64,000 bases of DNA from positions 62,001-126,000 of the forward strand of contig NZ_JOAX01000013.1 of the NCBI RefSeq assembly GCF_000720485.1, read 5' to 3'. The notes beneath the pieces were generated by a model, which saw only the letters and a program-made list of their open reading frames with translations, did no database searches and had not been told where the DNA came from. Source of the DNA: Streptomyces ochraceiscleroticus (GTDB lineage Bacteria; Actinomycetota; Actinomycetes; Streptomycetales; Streptomycetaceae). Shown here piece by piece: positions 59,181 to 64,000 of this stretch (its first letter is position 1; each line of letters begins with the position of its first letter). The translations under genes and the position numbers were made by a program.

Positions 59181-60310
59181 CAGCCCGCGGTCCCTTCCAG
59201 GGCGCGGAAGTGCGGGATGACGCGCTCGCCCCACTGCCGGATGGTCTCCATGCACACGTCCTGCGGCACGGTGCCCATCTGGATCAGACACATCACCTCG
59301 TCGACGCCGATCCTGCGGAGCTGCTCGACGTAGTCGATGGCGGTCCCGGCGGTGCCGTAGGCGTGCTCGGCGTTGTAGGTGCCGGTGTCGGCGGGGCGGG
59401 CCGGGATGTCCGCCTCGTGCAGCTTGGCGACGAGCTCGTCGCGGCGGCGCCCCATCGCGGCGACATGGTCCTCGTCCTCCGCGTACACGGTCGGCTTCGG
59501 GCCGTTCCCGTACCAGTGCGCGATGGACTCGGCGAAGAACCGCTGGCCCCGCGTGCCGATCCGGTAGGCGGCGTCGGCGTCGTCCAGGACGATCGTCGGG
59601 CACAGCGCGGAGAAGTGGTCGTTGACCTCGGTGGAGACGAAGCGCTCGGTACCACGTACGGAGATGGCCTCGTCGTAGACCTTGCGCATCTCGCGGATGT
59701 CGTCGGCGCCGGCGAAGCCCAGCACGAGTGCGCCGACGCCCAGTTCGGCGGCGAGCTTGAGGGTGTCGTGCTTGCTGCACGCCATGAACAGCGGCGGGTG
59801 CGGGGCTTGTACGGGACGGGGGAGCACGGCGCCGGGACCGATGTCGAGCGACCCGTGCCACTCGAAGGTCTCGTCGCGCCAGGCGCTGCTGATGATCCGC
59901 AGCGCCTCCTCCATCTGCGGATAGGTGTCCTCGGGCCGCACCCCGAACATGGACATCTCCTGCTTGGTGGCGCCGCGTCCGGAGCCGATGTCGACGCGGC
60001 CGCCGGAGAGCACGTCGAGCATGGCGGACCGTTCGGCGACCCGTACCGGGTGCTGGTAGCCGAAGGGCATGGTCACCACGCCGTGGCCGATCCGGATCCG
60101 GGAGGTCTTCGCCGCCACCCAGGACAGGAAGACCTCGGAGGCGCTCATGTGCGCGTACTGCGTCAGCGAGTGGTGCTCGACCGCCCAGATCCGGTCAAAT
60201 CCCATCTCCTCGGCGAACACGGCCTGTTCGACGCAGTCCCGGATCACCTGCCGCTCGGATGCGGGAGACGGATCGGCCATCTGCGCCTCGAAGATCATCG
60301 AGAACTTCAC
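59180..60310 (-). CDS. LLM-class (luciferase-like) flavin oxidoreductase
   Basis: This 376-residue LLM-fold enzyme has VKFSMIFEAQ, EEMGFDRIWAVEHHSLTQYAHMSASEVFLSWVAAKTSRIRIGHGVVTMPFGYQHPVRVAERSAMLDVLSGGRVDIGSGRGATKQEMSMFG-type signatures including the SGGR loop. Such enzymes use F420 or FMN. A similar oxidoreductase (Rv3520c) occurs in the mycobacterial steroid cluster, which suggests but does not show a steroid role. GTG 60310 follows GAAGGAGCC. Upstream lies a 15-base tandem repeat. Confidence 0.82.
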   Translation of the reverse strand: MKFSMIFEAQMADPSPASERQVIRDCVEQAVFAEEMGFDRIWAVEHHSLTQYAHMSASEVFLSWVAAKTSRIRIGHGVVTMPFGYQHPVRVAERSAMLDVLSGGRVDIGSGRGATKQEMSMFGVRPEDTYPQMEEALRIISSAWRDETFEWHGSLDIGPGAVLPRPVQAPHPPLFMACSKHDTLKLAAELGVGALVLGFAGADDIREMRKVYDEAISVRGTERFVSTEVNDHFSALCPTIVLDDADAAYRIGTRGQRFFAESIAHWYGNGPKPTVYAEDEDHVAAMGRRRDELVAKLHEADIPARPADTGTYNAEHAYGTAGTAIDYVEQLRRIGVDEVMCLIQMGTVPQDVCMETIRQWGERVIPHFRALEGTAG

Positions 60311-60326
60311 GACGGGCTCCTTCGCT

Positions 60327-60356
60327 CGACTGTTTCTGTTCCGACTGTTTCTGTTC
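60327..60356. repeat. 15-base tandem repeat CGACTGTTTCTGTTC (two copies)
   Basis: Two exact copies, followed by a partial CGACTATGCC, lie between the LLM-gene promoter region and its ribosome-binding site. It may be a slippage-prone leader or a regulator site. Confidence 0.55.
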
Positions 60357-60431
60357 CGACTATGCCTATTAGAAATACACCTATCAGAACTGCGGAGGAG
60401 AGGGAAGGCAGTGCGCGGAGCCGGAAAACGA

Positions 60432-60469
60432 CGACGGGCCACGGCCGTTGGAGCGGCCGTGGCCCGTCG
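60432..60469. terminator. Terminator after the Cys-tailed TetR gene
   Basis: Perfect 15-base arms (CGACGGGCCACGGCC and complement) with an 8-base loop lie 22 bases past the minus-strand TetR stop. Confidence 0.65.
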
Positions 60470-60490
60470 GGGCGGGGGAGAGTGGCGGGC

Positions 60491-61141
60491 TCAGAGCCCG
60501 CAGGGACAGCTGCACGTGCAGCCGCAGTCGCGCTGGTCCGGCTGCAGGAGGGCGGCGAGGCCGGCGCGGAGGTGGGTCTCCAGGGTGGCGGGCGAGGCCG
60601 CGTCCAGGGCGGGCGTGCGGAACGCCTTGCGCATCAGGCTCGTACCGAGGAGCCAGGCGGCGAGCAGCTCGGCGCGCAGCTCCGCGTCGGGTCCCTCCAG
60701 GCGCTCGGCGAACCGGCCGGAGAACACCTCGGCGACCTTGTCGCGGAAGTGCCGGAGGGCCTCCTCGCGGCTGGAGGAGCGGAGCACGGACAGTACCGGG
60801 TGCGGTACCTCCTCGTCCGGCGGGCTGTTGGTGACGAAGTCGCAGACCCAGGCGGCGACCTCGTCGAGCGGGACCTCCAGCAGCGGGTCGAATATCGCGG
60901 GGTCCATGGACACCGACGCGAACAGGGCTTCCTTGGAGCCGAAATAGCGGTACACGAGGGCGGCGTCGACCCCCGCGTCCCCGGCGATGTCCCGGATGCT
61001 GGCGCCGTCGTAGCCGTACCTCCCGAAGCGCAGCGCCGCGGCCTCCATCAGGGCGCTGCGGGTGCCCGCCGCGTCGTGTTTGCGCGCCCGTGCGGGCTGC
61101 TCGCCGGTGTCGTGCTTCGCCTTCGCTGTCGATCGGTCCAC
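60491..61141 (-). CDS. TetR-family regulator with cysteine-rich C-terminal tail
   Basis: This 216-residue regulator has the HTH ALMEAAALRFGRYGYDGASIRDIAGDAGVDAALVYRYFGSKEALFASV and a helical domain ending in LETHLRAGLAALL. It then carries a tail DCGCTCSCPCGL with five alternate cysteines, uncommon in TetR proteins and suggesting metal or redox sensing. GTG 61141 follows GAAGG. It is divergent from the UDP-glucose dehydrogenase gene; target unknown. Confidence 0.83.
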   Translation of the reverse strand: MDRSTAKAKHDTGEQPARARKHDAAGTRSALMEAAALRFGRYGYDGASIRDIAGDAGVDAALVYRYFGSKEALFASVSMDPAIFDPLLEVPLDEVAAWVCDFVTNSPPDEEVPHPVLSVLRSSSREEALRHFRDKVAEVFSGRFAERLEGPDAELRAELLAAWLLGTSLMRKAFRTPALDAASPATLETHLRAGLAALLQPDQRDCGCTCSCPCGL

Positions 61142-61296
61142 GCGTTCGTACCTTCTTCGGCTCGTCGTTCAGCAGCACATGGTCCAGGATCCGGAGCGTG
61201 TCCGGAAGTCATCGGTTGTTGTCATCGATCGTTGACCCACTCCGGGGCCCCTCCATAAGGTCGGGCCGCGACGATCATTCGAAAAGGTGATTATCA

Positions 61297-62610
61297 GTGA
61301 CTGAGAGACGCGTTGCCGTCATCGGTACCGGTTATGTGGGCCTGACCACCGGCGCCTGCCTGGCCTCACTCGGGCACCGGGTGGTGTGCGCGGACGCCGA
61401 CCCGGGCAAGGTCGAGCGGCTCCGCAGGGCCGAGGTCGACATCCTGGAGCCGGGACTGCCCGAACTGGTACAGGAGGGGCTGGATTCGGACCTCCTGCAA
61501 TTCGTGGGGGACACCCCGGCCGCCGTGCGCGACGCCGATGTGGTCTTCCTCTGCCTCCCGACGCCCATGGGCGCGGGCGGCGCCGCCGACCTGGCCGCCG
61601 TCGAGGCCGTCGCGGGGGAGATCCGCGCCGAGCTGCCGCACGGTGCCGTCGTGGTGAACAAGTCCACGGTGCCCGTCGGCACGGCGGACCGGGTCGCCGC
61701 GCTGCTCGGCCGGCCGGACGTCTCCGTGGTGAGCAACCCGGAGTTCCTCCGCGAGGGGCGCGCCGTGCACGACTTCCTGCACCCGGACCGGATCGTGGTC
61801 GGGGGAGCGGAGGCCGAGGCCGCGCGGCGGGTGGCGGAGCTGTACACCGACCTCGCGGCACCGCTGGTCGTCACCGACGCCGCCAGCGCCGAGCTCACCA
61901 AGTACGCGGCCAACTTCTTCCTCGCCATGAAGCTGTCCTTCGCCAACAACCTGGCGACGCTGTGCGAGCGCTTCGGCGCGGACATCGGCGACGTCACGGC
62001 GGGCATCGGCCACGATCCGCGCATCGGCGCCGCCTTCCTCCAGCCGGGCCCCGGCTGGGGCGGCTCCTGCCTGCCCAAGGACACCCACGCGCTGCTGTCC
62101 GTCTGCGAGGCGGCCGGGATCGACTTCCCGCTGCTGCGCGCCACCATCGAGACCAACGTCGAGCACCAGGCCCGCCTCGTGGAACGCGTCGCGGCCCAGT
62201 CCTCGCGCGGCGACGGCTCGCTCGACGGCGTACGGCTGGCCCTGTACGGCCTGGTGTTCAAGGCCGGCACCGCCGACCTGCGCGACTCGCCCGCGCTGGC
62301 CATCGCCCGGCAGCTCCGGGAGCGCGGCGCCGAGCTGTACGCCTACGATCCCGCGCTGACCGAGGCCCGGCCCGACCTGAGCGACCTGGTCACCCTCGTG
62401 GACGACCCGCTGAAGGCGGCCGAGGGAGCCGAGGCTGTCCTCGTCCTCACCGAATGGCCGGACTTCCTCGAACTGGACTGGGAGGAGGTCGCCGCCCGTC
62501 TCGACGGCCGCCTCGTCCACGACTTCCGCAACGTGCTCGACCAGGAGCGGCTGGAGCGCGCCGGGCTCGTCCGGCAGAGCATCGGCAGCCCGTACACGAT
62601 GGCCGGCTGA
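61297..62610 (+). CDS. UDP-glucose 6-dehydrogenase
   Basis: This 437-residue NAD-dependent enzyme oxidises UDP-glucose to UDP-glucuronate. It shows RVAVIGTGYVGLTTGACLASLGH, LPTPMG, KSTVPVGTADRVA, ELTKYAANFFLAMKLSFANNLATLCERFGAD and the catalytic Cys in GPGWGGSCLPKDTHALL, with the UDP-binding FNxA region in KAGTADLRDSPALAIARQL. GTG 61297 follows AAGGTGA. Followed by a glycosyltransferase, it probably supplies a glucuronosyl donor or pentose precursor for that pathway. Confidence 0.9.
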   Translation: MTERRVAVIGTGYVGLTTGACLASLGHRVVCADADPGKVERLRRAEVDILEPGLPELVQEGLDSDLLQFVGDTPAAVRDADVVFLCLPTPMGAGGAADLAAVEAVAGEIRAELPHGAVVVNKSTVPVGTADRVAALLGRPDVSVVSNPEFLREGRAVHDFLHPDRIVVGGAEAEAARRVAELYTDLAAPLVVTDAASAELTKYAANFFLAMKLSFANNLATLCERFGADIGDVTAGIGHDPRIGAAFLQPGPGWGGSCLPKDTHALLSVCEAAGIDFPLLRATIETNVEHQARLVERVAAQSSRGDGSLDGVRLALYGLVFKAGTADLRDSPALAIARQLRERGAELYAYDPALTEARPDLSDLVTLVDDPLKAAEGAEAVLVLTEWPDFLELDWEEVAARLDGRLVHDFRNVLDQERLERAGLVRQSIGSPYTMAG

Positions 62611-62669
62611 CCACGGCCCGGGGCCGGCGCCCCACCCCCCACGACGGACCGAACCGAAAGGCCCCTTTC

Positions 62670-63905
62670 ATGCGAGTCTTGTGCACCACCACAGGCAGTC
62701 CCTCGCACGGCCGCGCCCAGCTTCCCCTGCTCCGGGCCCTCGTGGCCGCGGGACACGAGGTACGGGTGGCGACCACCGAGGAGCTCGCCCCGCTCTTCCA
62801 GCAGGACGACCACCACGTGCTGACCTGCCTGCCGCGCTTCTCGCCCCAGGAGTTCGCCGACCCGGCACAGGACCTGGCCGGCATCGCGGACGCCGCGGCT
62901 CTCGGCCCGGAACAGCAGCAGGCCGCCATCGTGCGCTTCATGATCAGGGTCCTGTCCGGCCCGATGGCCGAGCGGCTCCGCGAGGCCCTGCGCCCCGTGG
63001 CACTGGAATTCCGCCCTCACCTCATCCTGCGCGACGGCATGGACCTCAGCTCCTGCCTCATCGCCGAGGAACTGGGCATCCCGCAGCTCCCCACGCCCTC
63101 GGGCGCGAGCAACGTCCTCGACCCGACGGAGATCCACCCCGGCCTGAACGCCCTGCGCGCCGAACTCGGGCTGCCCACCCAGGAGGACCCGCTCTCGATC
63201 GTCCGGCACGGGCGCATCGACTACGTACCGGCGGACTTCTCCTTCGCCCGCCACCTGCCGGGCCCCTGGGCGTACCGCCAGACGGTGAACGTGGACCGCG
63301 ACTCGGTCCTGCCCCCGTGGGTCGCCGAACTGCCCACCGACCGGCCGCTGGTGTGGGCCGCCATCGGCACGGCGCTGCCCATGCTCCAGAAGCGGATGGA
63401 AGAGGGGCAGCAGCTTCCGGAGATGCCCTTCGAGATGCCCGACGCCGCCAAGACGCTGCAGAGCATCGTCGAGGCCGCGGCGAAGCTGGACGAGTGCACG
63501 GTGATCGTCGCCACCTCCGGAGTCCCGGTGGACACCACGGCGCTGCCGCCGCACGTCCACGTCACCGACCGGCTGCCGCAGCCGCTGCTCCTGGAGTGCG
63601 TCGACCTCTTCCTCACCCACGGCGGCTTCAACAGCATCCGCGAAGCGCTGCGCACCGCCACGCCGCTGGCGGTCCTCCCGCAGTTCGGTGACCAGCACCC
63701 CAACGCGGAGCGCGTCGAGGAGCTGGGGCTGGGCCGGCAGATCACCGACCGCACTCCCGACGGCATCGCCGCGGTCTGCCGGCAGGTGCTGGCCGACTCC
63801 GGCGCCGCCGCCACCGCGCGCCGTGCGCGGCTGGAGATGCTGGCGCTGCCGGAGATCGAGCACGCGGTGGCCGACCTCGAGAGGCTCGTGGGAGAGCGCG
63901 CGTGA
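62670..63905 (+). CDS. GT1-family (UGT/macrolide-type) glycosyltransferase
   Basis: This 411-residue GT-B enzyme has an N-terminal acceptor domain (RVLCTTTGSPSHGRAQLPLLRALVAAGHEVRVA) and the nucleotide-sugar-binding C-terminal motif LECVDLFLTHGGFNSIREALRTATPLAVLPQFGDQHPNAERVEELGLG. It transfers a sugar from an NDP donor onto a small molecule or natural product, in the manner of DesVII/OleD-type enzymes. The start is ATG 62670. The stop overlaps the next GTG by 4 bases, so the next gene belongs to the same operon. The acceptor is unknown. Confidence 0.88.
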   Translation: MRVLCTTTGSPSHGRAQLPLLRALVAAGHEVRVATTEELAPLFQQDDHHVLTCLPRFSPQEFADPAQDLAGIADAAALGPEQQQAAIVRFMIRVLSGPMAERLREALRPVALEFRPHLILRDGMDLSSCLIAEELGIPQLPTPSGASNVLDPTEIHPGLNALRAELGLPTQEDPLSIVRHGRIDYVPADFSFARHLPGPWAYRQTVNVDRDSVLPPWVAELPTDRPLVWAAIGTALPMLQKRMEEGQQLPEMPFEMPDAAKTLQSIVEAAAKLDECTVIVATSGVPVDTTALPPHVHVTDRLPQPLLLECVDLFLTHGGFNSIREALRTATPLAVLPQFGDQHPNAERVEELGLGRQITDRTPDGIAAVCRQVLADSGAAATARRARLEMLALPEIEHAVADLERLVGERA

Positions 63906-64000
63906 CCTCCTCCGACGCGCTCCGGAAGCAGGAGCAGCAGCCCGCGGGCGGACCGGCCGAGCAGGCCGGGCCGCCCGCGCGGCTGTCCCACCGCGAGGTC
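63902..64000 (+). CDS. Start of an unidentified gene, cut by the window end
   Basis: A GTG overlapping the glycosyltransferase stop by 4 bases opens a frame of 33 codons, beginning TSSDALRKQEQQPAGGP, that runs off the window. The translational coupling indicates a true gene. Nothing in the low-complexity N-terminus identifies it. Confidence 0.55.
   Translation, partial: MTSSDALRKQEQQPAGGPAEQAGPPARLSHREV

Overview
The window is high-GC DNA with GTG starts, ATGA/GTGA/TGATG stop-start overlaps, TetR/PadR/GntR regulators beside small metabolic operons and a rodlin-like aerial-surface protein. Together these point to a Streptomyces or close relative chromosome. No rRNA, tRNA, CRISPR array or intact insertion sequence was recognised.

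Left part (1-27 kb) is a row of small independent modules. There is the end of a TetR gene, a SUKH-like protein, a metallo-beta-lactamase-fold hydrolase divergent from an acyl-CoA synthetase, a GNAT acetyltransferase, and an orphan CD-NTase-like protein with an altered active site. These are followed by a long glycosyltransferase, a PadR/SnoaL divergent pair, a sugar-acid module (MFS transporter, IlvD/Edd dehydratase, GntR regulator), a RelE-type toxin-antitoxin pair, a CBS protein, a rodlin, a PrmC-like methyltransferase behind a candidate leader peptide, a glutathionyl-hydroquinone-reductase-like protein, a secreted GH2 glycosidase, and an amino-acid permease plus YtcJ-type amidohydrolase under a TetR regulator.

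Middle (27-35 kb): a hydrolase, a DinB protein and two paralogous PadR regulators in opposite orientation. The PadR genes flank a type ISP-like restriction-modification gene (less GC-rich than its surroundings, atypical NPPD catalytic motif) and fadD3.

Right part (32.8-60.3 kb) is a steroid ring-degradation cluster arranged much like that of mycobacteria and rhodococci. One set attacks the four-ring nucleus: kstD, kshA/kshB, hsaA-hsaD-hsaC-hsaB. The other set degrades the C/D-ring propionate (HIP): fadD3, echA-fadE31-fadE32-fadE33, fadE30-ipdF-kstR2-fadA6, echA20-ipdA-ipdB-ipdC and two SDR genes. Two near-identical KstR2-like operators lie in the two divergent promoter regions of the HIP genes. 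A separate 17-bp inverted repeat, present nearly unchanged upstream of kshA and of hsaA, fits the IclR regulator encoded between them. No KstR homologue, side-chain genes, Mce4 importer or HsaE/F/G genes are in the window.

The right end (60.4-64 kb) holds a TetR regulator with a cysteine-rich tail, a UDP-glucose dehydrogenase, a GT1-type glycosyltransferase and the start of another gene, perhaps the edge of a glycosylated-metabolite locus.
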